The position numbers were made by a program, and so were the translations under genes. Shown here one piece after another: positions 1-10,500 of a stretch of DNA of 42,797 nt. Under the pieces are notes generated by a model. That model saw only the letters and a program-made list of their open reading frames with translations. It was not told where the DNA came from and searched no databases. Positions within the stretch are counted from its first letter, which is position 1. Every line of letters begins with the position of its first letter. The stretch is from Mycobacterium sp. Marseille-P9652 (GTDB taxonomy: Bacteria > Actinomycetota > Actinomycetes > Mycobacteriales > Mycobacteriaceae), in the NCBI RefSeq assembly GCF_902652685.1, contig NZ_CACRUY010000046.1:1-42797 (forward strand), given 5' to 3'.

Positions 1-1
1 C

Positions 2-1234
2 TCTCCGGCGCCCGGCCCCGGACCGGCGCCCGGCCCCGCACCGGCGCCCGCGCCCGGGGCCCCCGCGGGTGAGACGCCGCCGCCCATCCAGCCGCCGGAC
101 CCGCGCAAGGAGCTCGCCGAGCGCATCGCGGAGGAGAAGAACCTGCGCCAGAGCACCCGTCAGGGCATCCAGTACCTCGCCCTGCAGTTCATGGCGACCC
201 AGTGCGACAAGACCGACGTTCTGGCCGGCAACGACGACCCCGCGCTGCCCCTGGTGACCTGCTCCACCGACCACAAGGCGGCCTACCTGCTGGCGCCGTC
301 GATCATCAGCGGCGACCAGATCGAGGACGCCACCGCCTCGATGAACCAGCGCGGCATCGGGTACGTCGTCGACCTGCAGTTCAAGCCCGCCGCCGCGAAC
401 GTCTGGGCGGACTTCACGGCCGCGCACGTCGGCGAGCAGACCGCCTTCACCCTGGACTCGCAGGTCGTCAGCGCCCCGCGGATCAACGAGGCGATCCCCG
501 GCGGCCGCACCCAGATCAGCGGCGGCGACCCGCCGTTCACCGCCGCGACCGCCAAGCAGCTGGCCAACGTCCTGAAATACGGCTCGCTGCCGCTGTCGTT
601 CGAATCGTCCGAGGCCCAAACCGTCTCGGCGACACTGGGATTGACGTCGCTGCACGCGGGCCTGATCGCGGGCGCCATCGGGCTGCTGCTGGTGCTGTTG
701 TACTCCCTGCTGTACTACCGCCTGCTCGGGCTGCTGACGGCCCTGTCGCTCGCCGCCTCCGGCGCAATGATTTTCGCGATCCTGGTGATCCTGGGCCGGC
801 AGATCAACTACACCCTCGACCTCGCCGGTATCGCCGGTCTGATCATCGGTATCGGGACCACCGCGGACTCCTTCGTGGTGTTCTTCGAACGCATCAAAGA
901 CGAGATCCGCGAAGGCCGTTCGTTCCGGTCGGCGGTGCCGAGGGGCTGGGTGCGGGCGCGCAAGACGATCCTGTCGGGCAACGCGGTCACCTTCCTGGCC
1001 GCCGCGGTGCTCTACGCCCTGGCGATCGGCCAGGTGAAGGGCTTCGCCTTCACCCTCGGCCTCACCACGCTGCTCGACACCGTGGTCGTGTTCCTGGTGA
1101 CCTGGCCACTGATCTACCTGGCGTCCAAGTCCCCGACGCTGGCCAAGCCGGCGTACAACGGCCTGGGCGCGGTCCAGCAGGTCGCCCGCGAACGCCGGGC
1201 TTCGTCGGTCGTCAAGACGGGACGGGGATCGTAA
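2..1234 (+). CDS. secD: SecD, protein-export membrane subunit (5' end outside window)
   Basis: SecD works with SecF beside SecYEG, using the proton gradient to help pull exported proteins across the membrane. The frame is open from base 2 and about 410 codons are present. The missing start and first membrane segment lie to the left. A Pro/Ala/Gly-rich linker opens the visible part, followed by the periplasmic P1 domain and a C-terminal block of five hydrophobic segments. That block contains the SecD/SecF/RND-type stretch [20 protein letters not shown] and [15 protein letters not shown], typical of SecD. The TAA stop shares one base with the secF ATG (TAATG), so the two are translationally coupled. 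secD-secF-lipoprotein-apt-relA matches the order known from M. tuberculosis. Confidence 0.96.
   Translation, partial: SPAPGPGPAPGPAPAPAPGAPAGETPPPIQPPDPRKELAERIAEEKNLRQSTRQGIQYLALQFMATQCDKTDVLAGNDDPALPLVTCSTDHKAAYLLAPSIISGDQIEDATASMNQRGIGYVVDLQFKPAAANVWADFTAAHVGEQTAFTLDSQVVSAPRINEAIPGGRTQISGGDPPFTAATAKQLANVLKYGSLPLSFESSEAQTVSATLGLTSLHAGLIAGAIGLLLVLLYSLLYYRLLGLLTALSLAASGAMIFAILVILGRQINYTLDLAGIAGLIIGIGTTADSFVVFFERIKDEIREGRSFRSAVPRGWVRARKTILSGNAVTFLAAAVLYALAIGQVKGFAFTLGLTTLLDTVVVFLVTWPLIYLASKSPTLAKPAYNGLGAVQQVARERRASSVVKTGRGS
5..58 (+). repeat. 18-bp tandem repeat, three copies, in secD linker
   Basis: Copies start at 5, 23 and 41. The first two share the 16-base core CCGGCGCCCGGCCCCG and the third is slightly diverged. 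Eighteen bases equal six codons, so the repeat encodes a Pro-Ala-Pro-Gly-Pro-X type motif in frame within the SecD linker, and copy-number change would not shift the frame. The array may begin left of the window. Confidence 0.75.
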
Positions 1235-2499
1235 TGGCCACCGAAGCCACTGAAGCCGCTGGAGCGGTGGAGCCGACCGGGAGCGCCGCCGACCAGCCGC
1301 GGCACAGCTTCCTCTCCCGCCTCTACACCGGCACCGGCGCCTTCGAGGTGATCGGGCGCCGCCGGCTCTGGTACGCCATCAGCGGGGCGATCGTCGCGGT
1401 CGCCATCGTCAGCATCCTGTTGCGCGGCTTCGTATTCGGGATCGACTTCAAGGGCGGCACGACGGTGTCGATGCCCGCCGCGGGCGCGGCCGGCACGGTC
1501 CAGACGACGCAGGTGTCGGACGTGTTCCGCAAGACCATCGGCAAGGACGCGGAGTCGGTCGTGGTGGTCGGCAGCGGCGGCTCGGCGACGGTGCAGATCC
1601 GCTCGGAGACGCTGACCAACGACCAGACGGCCAAGCTGCGCACCGCCCTGTATGACGCGTTCCAGCCGAAGGGGCTCGACGGCAAGCCCAGCAAGCAGGT
1701 CATCAGCGACTCGGCGGTGTCGTCGACGTGGGGCGGCCAGATCACCACCAAGGCGCTCATCGCGCTGGTGGTGTTCCTGGCGCTGGTCGGCCTCTACATC
1801 ACCGTGCGCTACGAACGCTTCATGGCCATCTCGGCGCTGACGACCATGTGTTTCGACCTGACCGTCACCGCCGGTGTCTACTCCCTGGTCGGCTTCGAGG
1901 TCAGCCCGGCCACGGTCATCGGCCTGCTGACGATCCTCGGTTTCTCCCTGTACGACACCGTCATCGTCTTCGACAAGGTCGAGGAGAACACGCAGGGCTT
2001 CCAGCACACCACCCGGCGGACCTTCGCCGAGCAGGCCAACCTGGCGATCAACCAGACGTTCATGCGCTCGATCAACACCAGCCTGATCTCCGTGCTGCCG
2101 ATCCTGGCCCTCATGGTCGTGGCGGTGTGGCTGCTGGGCGTGGGCACGCTGAAGGACCTGGCGCTGGTGCAGCTCGTGGGCATTCTGGTCGGCACGTATT
2201 CGTCGATCTTCTTCGCCACCCCGTTGCTGGTCACGCTGCGCGAACGCACCGAGCTGGTGCGCACGCACACCCGGCGGGTCCTGCGGCGGCGCTCCTCGGG
2301 CGCCAAGGCCGACAGCGAGGCCGACACCACGGATCCGGGCACCGAGACGACCGGCGAGACGCCTGCCGAGCCGGCCTCGGAGGCGGCTTCGGAAGCCGCG
2401 CCGGCCCGGACGGCGAGCAAGCCGGCGCCGGGCGCGCGCCCGGCGCGGCCCACGGGGACCCGCCGCCCGACCGGCAAGCGAAACGCCGGCCGGCGGTAG
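1234..2499 (+). CDS. secF: SecF, protein-export membrane subunit
   Basis: SecF (421 aa) is the partner of SecD in the SecDF accessory complex of the general secretion pathway. It has a first membrane segment near residues 45-67, then the family signature GIDFKGGT. A periplasmic domain follows, and then a C-terminal group of five hydrophobic segments including VIGLLTILGFSLYDTVIVFD, the SecF counterpart of the SecD motif. The last 70 or so residues are a low-complexity Glu/Thr/Ala/Pro tail ending in a basic Arg/Lys-rich stretch, probably cytoplasmic. The ATG at 1234 overlaps the secD stop codon. The next gene starts five bases after the SecF stop, so all belong to one transcript. Confidence 0.97.
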   Translation: MATEATEAAGAVEPTGSAADQPRHSFLSRLYTGTGAFEVIGRRRLWYAISGAIVAVAIVSILLRGFVFGIDFKGGTTVSMPAAGAAGTVQTTQVSDVFRKTIGKDAESVVVVGSGGSATVQIRSETLTNDQTAKLRTALYDAFQPKGLDGKPSKQVISDSAVSSTWGGQITTKALIALVVFLALVGLYITVRYERFMAISALTTMCFDLTVTAGVYSLVGFEVSPATVIGLLTILGFSLYDTVIVFDKVEENTQGFQHTTRRTFAEQANLAINQTFMRSINTSLISVLPILALMVVAVWLLGVGTLKDLALVQLVGILVGTYSSIFFATPLLVTLRERTELVRTHTRRVLRRRSSGAKADSEADTTDPGTETTGETPAEPASEAASEAAPARTASKPAPGARPARPTGTRRPTGKRNAGRR

Positions 2500-2504
2500 G
2501 CCCG

Positions 2505-4166
2505 ATGTCCATCCGGACCGGCCGGCGGGGCGTGGCGGGGTGGGTAAGCGTTGGCGTGGTGGGGGTGCTGGTGGCCGCCGGCGTCCTGGCCGCGTGCTCC
2601 GGCAGCGCCGCGTCGCAGATCGATTACGTGGTCGACGGGCCGCTGTCCACCTACAACACCAACACCGTGGTGGGCGCCGCGTCGGGCGGGGCGCAGGCGT
2701 TCGCCCGCACGCTGGCCGGCTTCGTCTACCACGGGCCGGACGGGCAGGTCGTTCCCGATCGCGACTTCGGCAGCGTCTCGGTGGTGGGCGGGGCGCCGCT
2801 GGTGCTCGACTACCAGATCGCCGACAACGCCGTCTACTCCGACGGCAAGCCCGTGACGTGCGACGACCTGGTGCTGACCTGGGCCGCTCAATCGGGCAAG
2901 TTCCCCGAGTTCGACGCCGCCAGCCAGGCCGGCTACGCCGACATCGCGAACGTCGAGTGCACCCCGGGCCAGAAGAAGGCCCGGGTGTCCTTCGCGCCGG
3001 ACCGCAGCGTCGTGGACTACTCGCAACTGTTTCCGGCGACCTCGCTGATGCCGTCGCACGTCATCGCCGACCGGCTCGGCGCGGACGTGACCGCGGCGCT
3101 GCTGAGCCGAAACGGGCAGCAGGTGGCGCAGATCGCCAAGCTGTGGAACACCATCTGGGATCTCAAGCCGGGCGTGGACCTCAAGCTGTTCCCCTCGTCC
3201 GGGCCGTACCGGATCGAGTCGATCCTGGATCGCGGCGGGGTGGTGCTCGTCGCCAACGACCGGTGGTGGGGCCCGAAGGCGATCACCAAGCGCATCACGG
3301 TGTGGCCGCAGGCGCCCGACATCCAGGACCGGGTGAACAGCCGCAGCGTCGACGTGGTCGACGTCGCCGCCGGGTCGTCGGGGGCGCTCGCCACGCCCGA
3401 CAACTACGAGCGCAGCGAGTCGCCCTCGGGCGGCATCGAGCAGCTGATCTTCGCGCCGCAGGGGCCGCTGGCCCAGCCCAAGGCGAGGCGCGCGGTCGCG
3501 CTCTGCACGCCGCGCGACACGATCGCCCACGACGCCGGGGTGCCCGTCGCCAACTCGCGCCTGAACCCGGCCACCGACGACGCCGTCGCCGCCGGTGAGG
3601 GGGCCGCCGAGTCGGCCCCGTTCGGCAAGGCCGACCCCGCGGCCGCCCGCGACGCGCTCGGCGGTGCGCCGCTGTCGGTGCGGGTCGGCTACCAGGGGCC
3701 CAACGCGCGGCTGGCGGTGACCGTGGGGGCCATCGCCAAGTCGTGCGGGGCCGCCGGCATCGCCGTCACCGACGCCCCCTTGGACTCGCCGGGCCCGCGC
3801 GCGCTGCGCGAGGGCAAGATCGACATGTTGCTGGCCAGCACCGGCGGGGCGGCGGGCAGCGGTTCCACCGGCTCGTCGGCGATGGACGCCTACGACCTGC
3901 ACACCGGCAACGGCAACAACCTGTCCGGCTACTCGAATCCGCAGGTCGACGGGGCCATCTCCGGGTTGGCGGTGTCGGCGGACCCCGGCGAGCGGGCCAG
4001 GCTGCTGGCCGAGGCCGCCCCGGCGCTGTGGGCCGACATGCCCACGTTGCCGTTGTACCGGCAGCAGCGCACGTTGTTGCTGTCGAAGAAGATGTATGCC
4101 GTGACGAAGAATCCGACCCGGTGGGGCGCCGGCTGGAACATGGACCGCTGGGCGCTGGTGGAATGA
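2505..4166 (+). CDS. Extracytoplasmic solute-binding lipoprotein (family 5, Rv2585c type)
   Basis: This 553-aa protein has a lipoprotein signal: basic start, hydrophobic stretch and lipobox LAAC with the lipidated Cys at residue 31. The rest resembles periplasmic oligopeptide/dipeptide-binding proteins (SBP_bac_5), with a typical [13 protein letters not shown] stretch (residues about 110-122) and a C-terminal DLHTG...GYSNPQVD block. It would sit on the outer face of the membrane and hand a ligand to an ABC permease, but no permease or ATPase genes are adjacent. The substrate is unknown; peptides are a family-based guess. It starts five bases after secF and its TGA overlaps the apt ATG (ATGA). 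Confidence 0.9.
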   Translation: MSIRTGRRGVAGWVSVGVVGVLVAAGVLAACSGSAASQIDYVVDGPLSTYNTNTVVGAASGGAQAFARTLAGFVYHGPDGQVVPDRDFGSVSVVGGAPLVLDYQIADNAVYSDGKPVTCDDLVLTWAAQSGKFPEFDAASQAGYADIANVECTPGQKKARVSFAPDRSVVDYSQLFPATSLMPSHVIADRLGADVTAALLSRNGQQVAQIAKLWNTIWDLKPGVDLKLFPSSGPYRIESILDRGGVVLVANDRWWGPKAITKRITVWPQAPDIQDRVNSRSVDVVDVAAGSSGALATPDNYERSESPSGGIEQLIFAPQGPLAQPKARRAVALCTPRDTIAHDAGVPVANSRLNPATDDAVAAGEGAAESAPFGKADPAAARDALGGAPLSVRVGYQGPNARLAVTVGAIAKSCGAAGIAVTDAPLDSPGPRALREGKIDMLLASTGGAAGSGSTGSSAMDAYDLHTGNGNNLSGYSNPQVDGAISGLAVSADPGERARLLAEAAPALWADMPTLPLYRQQRTLLLSKKMYAVTKNPTRWGAGWNMDRWALVE

Positions 4167-4684
4167 ACGCGGCCGACGCGATCGCTTCGCTGACCCGCGA
4201 GGTCGCCGACTTTCCCGAGCCCGGGGTCCAGTTCAAGGACCTCACCCCGGTGTTCGCCGACCGCGCCGCGATGACGGCGATCGTCGACGCCCTGGTTCCG
4301 GTCGCGTCCGGGGCCGACCTGGTGGCGGGCATCGACTCCCGCGGCTTCCTGGTCGCGGCGGCGGTGGCGGGCCGGCTCGGCACCGGCGTGCTGGCCATCC
4401 GCAAGGCGGGCAAACTGCCCCCGCCCGTGCATGCCGAGTCCTACGACCTGGAGTACGGCAAAGCGACGCTGGAAATCCCCGCCGACGGGATCGATCTGCG
4501 CGGCCGCCGGGTCGTCATCATCGACGACGTGCTGGCCACCGGCGGCACGCTGGGCGCGGCGACGCGCCTGCTGCGGCGGGGCGGGGCCGACGTGATCGCG
4601 GCCGCCGTCGTCATCGAGCTGACCGCGCTGGGCGGCCGCCGGGCCGTCGCGCCGCTGCCGGTCCACAGCCTAAGCAGCGCCTAG
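4163..4684 (+). CDS. apt: Adenine phosphoribosyltransferase
   Basis: Apt salvages adenine: adenine + PRPP gives AMP + pyrophosphate. The 173-aa product has the type I phosphoribosyltransferase fold with the PRPP loop [13 protein letters not shown] at residues 117-129, plus the Apt-typical [14 protein letters not shown] (17-30) and [10 protein letters not shown] (57-66) segments. The length fits classical bacterial Apt. The ATG at 4163 overlaps the stop of the preceding lipoprotein gene by four bases, pointing to coupled translation. apt next to relA is a common actinobacterial arrangement that links purine salvage with (p)ppGpp metabolism. Confidence 0.96.
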   Translation: MNAADAIASLTREVADFPEPGVQFKDLTPVFADRAAMTAIVDALVPVASGADLVAGIDSRGFLVAAAVAGRLGTGVLAIRKAGKLPPPVHAESYDLEYGKATLEIPADGIDLRGRRVVIIDDVLATGGTLGAATRLLRRGGADVIAAAVVIELTALGGRRAVAPLPVHSLSSA

Positions 4685-4720
4685 GGGGCCCGGGGAGGCG
4701 ATATCCTCGAGAGATGTTGG

Positions 4721-4726
4721 AGGAGG
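4721..4726 (+). promoter_or_regulatory. Shine-Dalgarno site that fixes the relA start
   Basis: AGGAGG lies eight bases upstream of GTG 4735. It is inside the reading frame if the upstream ATG at 4714 were used, so it favours the GTG start. Confidence 0.7.
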
Positions 4727-4734
4727 TGACCGAC

Positions 4735-7140
4735 GTGGCAAACGACCAGAGCGCAACGCAGGCTCTCGACGGGCCCGCCGAGTCCCCGCCCGTGTCGCCC
4801 GAGCCGGCCTCGGGACCGCCCACCGCGCCCCTGCCCGTCGCCGAGGCGTCCGAGCAGCCGACCGAGACCCTGAAGACCTCGAGCAGCGCGTCGCGCCGGG
4901 TCCGGGCCCGCCTGGCCCGCCGGATGACCGCCCAGCGCAGCCAGCTCAACCCGGTGCTCGAACCGCTGGTCGCGGTCCACCGGGAGATCTATCCAAAGGC
5001 GAACGTGCAGCTGCTGCAGCGGGCCTTCGAGGTCGCCGACCAGCGTCACGCCACCCAGCTGCGCCACTCCGGCGATCCCTACATCACCCACCCGCTCGCC
5101 GTCGCCAACATCCTCGCCGAGCTGGGCATGGACACCACCACGTTGGTGGCCGCGCTGCTGCACGACACGGTCGAGGACACCGGCTACACGATCGAGCAGA
5201 TGTCCGAGGAGTTCGGCGACGAGGTGGCCCACCTGGTCGACGGCGTGACCAAGCTGGACCGGGTGGTGCTGGGCAGCGCCGCCGAGGGCGAGACGATCCG
5301 CAAGATGATCACCGCGATGGCCCGCGACCCGCGGGTGCTGGTGATCAAGGTCGCCGACCGGCTGCACAACATGCGCACCATGCGCTTCCTGCCGCCCGAG
5401 AAGCAGGCGCGCAAGGCCCGCGAGACCCTGGAAGTGATTGCGCCCCTTGCCCATCGGCTGGGTATGGCCAGCGTCAAGTGGGAGCTCGAGGACCTGTCGT
5501 TCGCGATCCTGCATCCCAAGAAGTACGACGAGATCGTCCGGCTGGTCGCCGGCCGCGCGCCGTCGCGCGACACGTATCTGGCCAAGGTCCGCGCCGAGAT
5601 CACCAACACGCTGGGCGCGTCGAAGATCAAGGCCACCGTCGAGGGCCGCCCGAAGCACTACTGGTCGATCTACCAGAAGATGATCGTCAAGGGCCGCGAC
5701 TTCGACGACATCCACGACCTGGTCGGCATCCGCATCTTGTGCGACGAGATCCGGGACTGCTACGCCGCCGTCGGCGTGGTGCACTCGCTGTGGCAGCCGA
5801 TGGCCGGGCGGTTCAAGGACTACATCGCGCAGCCGCGCTACGGCGTGTACCAGTCGTTGCACACCACGGTCGTCGGGCCGGAGGGCAAGCCGCTGGAGGT
5901 GCAGATCCGCACCCGCGACATGCACCGCACCGCCGAGTACGGCATCGCCGCGCACTGGCGCTACAAGGAAGCCAAGGGGCGCAACGGCGTTCCGCACCCG
6001 CACGCCGCCGCCGAGATCGACGACATGGCGTGGATGCGCCAATTGCTCGACTGGCAGCGGGAGGCCGCCGACCCGGGCGAGTTCCTGGAGTCGCTGCGTT
6101 ACGACCTTGCGGTGCAAGAGATCTTCGTGTTCACCCCGAAGGGCGACGTCATCACGCTGCCCAACGGTTCGACGCCGGTGGACTTCGCCTACGCCGTGCA
6201 CACCGAGGTCGGTCACCGCTGCATCGGCGCCCGGGTCAACGGGCGGCTGGTGGCGCTGGAGCGCAAGCTCGAAAACGGCGAAGTGGTCGAGGTTTTCACG
6301 TCCAAGGCGACCAACGCGGGGCCGTCGCGGGACTGGCAGCAGTTCGTGGTGTCGCCGCGCGCCAAGACCAAGATCCGGCAGTGGTTCGCCAAGGAGCGCC
6401 GCGAGGAGGCGCTCGAGGCGGGCAAGGAGGCGATGGCCCGCGAGGTGCGGCGCGGCGGACTCCCGTTGCAGCGCTTGGTCAATGCCGAGTCGATGGCGGC
6501 GGTCGCGCGGGAGCTGCACTACGCCGACGTGTCCGCGCTGTACACGGCGATCGGGGAGGGCCACGTATCGGCCAAGCACGCCGTGCAGCGGCTGCTGGCC
6601 GAACTCGGCGGCATCGACCAGGCGGAGGAGGAGCTGGCCGAGCGGTCCACGCCGACGACCATGCTGCGCCGCCCGCGCAGCAGCGACGACGTGGGTGTTT
6701 CCGTACCGGGGGCGCCCGGCGTCTTGACCAAGCTGGCCAAGTGCTGCACCCCGGTTCCGGGCGACCAGATCATGGGCTTCGTCACCCGCGGCGGGGGAGT
6801 GAGCGTGCACCGCACCGACTGCACCAATGCGGCCTCCCTGCAACAACAGTCGGAGCGCATCATCGAAGTGCACTGGGCGCCCTCGGCTTCGTCGGTGTTC
6901 CTCGTCGCGATCCAGGTCGAGGCGCTCGACCGGCACCGGCTGCTGTCCGACATCACCCGCGTGCTGGCCGACGAGAAGGTGAACATCCTGTCGGCCTCGG
7001 TCACCACCTCCGGTGACAGGGTGGCGATCAGCCGCTTCACCTTCGAGATGGGCGACCCCAAGCACCTCGGTCACCTGCTCAACGTCGTGCGCAACGTCGA
7101 GGGCGTGTTCGACGTCTACCGGGTGACGTCCGCCGCTTAA
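4735..7140 (+). CDS. relA: Bifunctional (p)ppGpp synthetase/hydrolase (Rel)
   Basis: This 801-aa Rel makes (p)ppGpp from ATP and GTP/GDP under starvation and hydrolyses it otherwise. Domains in order are an HD hydrolase (His143-Asp144 in LLHDTVED, later KVADRLHNM), a synthetase (about 230-395, with [19 protein letters not shown]), a TGS domain (about 450-515), a zinc-finger/helical region with CCTPVPGD, and a C-terminal ACT domain. Both catalytic halves look intact. An in-frame ATG lies at 4714, but GTG 4735 has AGGAGG eight bases upstream. It also aligns with the start of M. tuberculosis Rel as I recall it (MAEDQ versus VANDQ). The TAA stop overlaps the stop of the convergent gene in a TTAA palindrome. 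Confidence 0.97.
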   Translation: MANDQSATQALDGPAESPPVSPEPASGPPTAPLPVAEASEQPTETLKTSSSASRRVRARLARRMTAQRSQLNPVLEPLVAVHREIYPKANVQLLQRAFEVADQRHATQLRHSGDPYITHPLAVANILAELGMDTTTLVAALLHDTVEDTGYTIEQMSEEFGDEVAHLVDGVTKLDRVVLGSAAEGETIRKMITAMARDPRVLVIKVADRLHNMRTMRFLPPEKQARKARETLEVIAPLAHRLGMASVKWELEDLSFAILHPKKYDEIVRLVAGRAPSRDTYLAKVRAEITNTLGASKIKATVEGRPKHYWSIYQKMIVKGRDFDDIHDLVGIRILCDEIRDCYAAVGVVHSLWQPMAGRFKDYIAQPRYGVYQSLHTTVVGPEGKPLEVQIRTRDMHRTAEYGIAAHWRYKEAKGRNGVPHPHAAAEIDDMAWMRQLLDWQREAADPGEFLESLRYDLAVQEIFVFTPKGDVITLPNGSTPVDFAYAVHTEVGHRCIGARVNGRLVALERKLENGEVVEVFTSKATNAGPSRDWQQFVVSPRAKTKIRQWFAKERREEALEAGKEAMAREVRRGGLPLQRLVNAESMAAVARELHYADVSALYTAIGEGHVSAKHAVQRLLAELGGIDQAEEELAERSTPTTMLRRPRSSDDVGVSVPGAPGVLTKLAKCCTPVPGDQIMGFVTRGGGVSVHRTDCTNAASLQQQSERIIEVHWAPSASSVFLVAIQVEALDRHRLLSDITRVLADEKVNILSASVTTSGDRVAISRFTFEMGDPKHLGHLLNVVRNVEGVFDVYRVTSAA

Positions 7141-7505
7141 CGGCGCTTCGCCGGCCGCCGGCGCTCCAGCGGCACCTTCACGACCTTGGTGTCGGACTCG
7201 TGCTGGTCCTCCAGAACGATGACGCCCTCCGCGTCACTGCCGACCGGTTTGGCCGCACCCTCCAGCACCTCGCCGACAACCCGTACCGAACTTGGGAACG
7301 CGGTGTTGGTCAGCACCTTGAACAGGGGAACCGCCGCGATGAACAGGGCCAGCGGCGGTTCGATCAGCCCCAGGCCGGTGGCGGCCACCAGGCCACCGAA
7401 ATACCCGATCGACCTGGGCACGTCCACTTCGATACTGCCCAGTTGAATTTCCAGAACGTTTTCCGGCGCTCCGAACCGGATCTCGACCGCACTGTTGGTT
7501 GCCAT
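7137..7505 (-). CDS. Small hydrophobic protein of unknown function
   Basis: I do not recognise this 122-aa protein. Residues 1-30 are polar with beta-strand-like alternation, and residues 34-66 form one or two hydrophobic, Gly/Ala-rich segments that could cross or sit on the membrane. The C-terminus (from about 105) is basic and ends in RRRPAKRR. The ATG at 7505 was preferred to the upstream in-frame ATG at 7607 because GAAGGAG precedes it at a good distance. The longer version would also overlap the cyclase gene upstream. It starts 58 bases after the stop of the cyclase/ATPase gene on the same strand, so cotranscription is likely. Its TAA overlaps the relA stop. Confidence 0.7.
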   Translation of the reverse strand: MATNSAVEIRFGAPENVLEIQLGSIEVDVPRSIGYFGGLVAATGLGLIEPPLALFIAAVPLFKVLTNTAFPSSVRVVGEVLEGAAKPVGSDAEGVIVLEDQHESDTKVVKVPLERRRPAKRR

Positions 7506-7563
7506 GAGGACTCCTTCGGCTGACTTCTCTTCAGGCAGCCAGGGGTACCCGCAATCGCCCGGC

Positions 7564-10500
7564 CTAGACCATTGCCCGGGCCCAATCGATATGTCCCTCG
7601 AAGCCAAGCGAATTCGCCATGTCGCGGTAGCGGTCGCGGAAGCTTACGTACGCGACTTCGTCACCGCGGGCCCGCGCCAGCAGCGCCCGCAGACGCAGCA
7701 GCCAGATGTCGCGCATGACCAGGGCTTCATCGGCGGCCGCGGCTGCCAAGCGCTCGATCGCGACCTCGGCCTCGGCGATGTCACACTCCGCGCCCCGCTC
7801 GAGCAACGTCTCCACCAGCACACCGGCTGTGCAGACGCTCCACACCGGCTGTTGTCCCTCCCGGACTAGGTCGTCCACGACTGACCGCATGAGCGGAATC
7901 GCCTCATCGCGTTCGCCGCATCGAGCCCTCTCGCGTGCCGAATAGACTTTGAACAGAGGCACATCGAACATGTTGTGTTTTCGGTGTAGACACGCTTCGC
8001 CGGCCTCGTCGAGCAGCGTCTGTCCGCTGGAACGCTCCGCATCCTTCTGACGGTGAACCAACGCAAGGCCCAAAGTCGCCCGGGCGAGGTCCAGCGCCAG
8101 GTCGTCCGCGGATCGTTCGGCAATCCGTAGCGCATCCTCGATCTCGCGCATCGCTGAATCGTCGGGCCGGAGCACGCCAAGCGGTATGCCCGGCCAGTAC
8201 ACGTAACCGACGCCCGCGGCGTACGACAACGAGTCCGCGCTGCGGGCCATCGCCAGGCCGTCACGCAGGTCGTCGCGCCACCCGGGATGACCCAAGCAAT
8301 ACCTGGCAAATGCGCGCGTCGCGAACGCGAGCGCTAATGGAGACCCAATAAGCAAGTTGCCTTTGGCAGGGTCGCGGTCGGCCAGGTCGATGACGCGCTG
8401 TGACCACCGCAGCACGTCACTCCACTCGCCGCTCTCAAACTTGGCGTAGATCGGCCCAAAGGACAGGCCCACCGTCAACGTTGGGTCGCCAAGTGACTCA
8501 ACGAGGGCCCACGATTCCGACGCCAACCGCGACGCCTCGCGGATCCGGGCTCGCCAAGCGTGAACCGTCACCAGCCCCGCCATGCCGATGGCCAGCGACG
8601 CCTTATCCCCTTCGTCAGTACACAACTGCTGCAATTCCTCAAAGCGGTCTCCGGCGACATCAACCTGGACTCGATAGGCAGTGCCGCACAGCATGGTGCG
8701 AGGAGCAATGCGCATGGCTGCCCGGTCAGGGTCCTCGGCGGGTAAAGCGTCGGCGATTTCTACCGCTCGTTGCCAGCTGAATTCCGCGGCAGCGATGTCG
8801 CGGTTGGTGGCCCAGGTCGCCGCGCGCATGTGCCAGCCGTAGGCGCTGCGCGGATCGCCGGCAGCATCCAGATGCCGGGCTATCAGCGCCGCGTTCTCCT
8901 CGGTAGCGGGGTCACCTGACTCGAGTACATTCGCCACGCGCCGGTGCAATTCGGCGCGGTCCGACTTGAGCTGCGCCTCGTAGGCCACCGCGCGGATCAG
9001 CGGGTGATGAAAGACGTAGTCGGGTTGGGGGGCCAAGCCGACCTGATCAATGAGCTGGGCCGCGACCAAGTCGTCGGTCACCGGTTCGACGCCGAGCCTC
9101 CGAAGAAGTCCGAGGCTGAACCGCGAGCCGATCACCGCCGCCGCGTTGAGCGTGCGCTTGGCGGCTGGCTCGAGTCGATCGATGCGGGCCCCGATAGTCG
9201 CCTGCAAGGTGGCCGGCACGGTGGCATCATTCGTATCCGCGGCCGACACGTAGGCTCCGGCCTGGCCCTGAAGCACCCCGCGCTCGGCGAGTTCGCGCAC
9301 CATCTCCTCGGCGAAATACGGGTTGCCCGCGGCCCTTTCGACGATCCTCGGGCCGAGGTTTCCGACCGAGGGGTCCTCACCGATCAACTCGCGGACGAGT
9401 GCCGTCATTTCCGAATCACTCAGCGGCGCAAGGCAAATGGTGTGGGCGCCCGCCACGCGGCTGAGCGCGCCCCGATACTCGGGCCGGTAGGTGATCAGCA
9501 CCAGCGACGGAGTCCGGGGGATTACCTCGAGGAACGCGATCAGCATCGATTCGCTGGCCGCGTCGATCCAGTGGACGTCCTCGATGACGTAAACCGTTGG
9601 CGTGTTGCGGGCCAGGGATGCCGCATTCACCAATGACGTCAAACGCCGCCGGCGGGCGTCCGGGTCGATCTTGGGCAGCGCAGCGTCGGGATCTGCGATA
9701 CCCAAGAGGTCATCCAAGAGTGCCATGTCCTCGGGGTCGGCGCCGCGGACTCTGGCGCGGAGGCGGGCGCGAGCCGCCTGTGGATCGAGACCGTCGACGC
9801 CGGTGTTCGTGCGTAACAATCGGGCCACGACGTGGAACGCGATATCAGCGGCGTGCGATTCGCAGGAGGTGGTGAACACCTCGGCATTTTGGCGGCGGGC
9901 CAGCGCGGCGACCTCCCGCACCAGACGGCTCTTGCCGATGCCGGGCGACCCCACGACGCCGACGATGGCGCCGTGGCCGGTGATGGCGCGGTTCAGCAGG
10001 TGCTCGACGGTTGTCAGCTCCCACTGACGGCCGACCAGTTTCGACTCGGAGCGCGCGGTAATGCGACGCCCGTCGCCCGCACTCAGGAGGCGATACGCCG
10101 CGACCGGCTCGTCCGCCCCCTTGATGTGAACGATTTCGGCCTCGCACAGGTTGGCGGCGCCCTCAACAAGTCGCGCGGTCGACGCGCTGAGCATGACCCC
10201 GCCCGGCGGCGCCACCGATTCCATTCGCTGGGCCATGCCGACCTGTTCGCCCACGGCGGCGTAACCGAAATGGCCCGAACCCAAGCCGCCGGCCGTCACC
10301 TGGCCGGAGTTGAGCCCCACCCGCAATCGCAGTTCCACGCCGTCCCGCTCCGCGATCGCGTCCGCGAGCCGTTTCGCCTCCTCCTGAATGCCCAGCGCGG
10401 CGAGGCAGGCGCGGACGGCGTGGTCCTCCAGAGCGACCGGCGCGCCGAACACCGCCATGATCCCGTCACCGGTGAATTGTGTGACCGTGCAGCCGTACCG

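Noticed and set aside
202-1233. Extension of the secF frame upstream into secD
   Set aside because: The upstream residues are a shadow of secD; secF begins at the ATG overlapping the secD stop.
4681-7074. Open frame of 797 codons antisense to relA
   Set aside because: It mirrors relA codons and has no domain signature. Long antisense frames are expected at this GC content.
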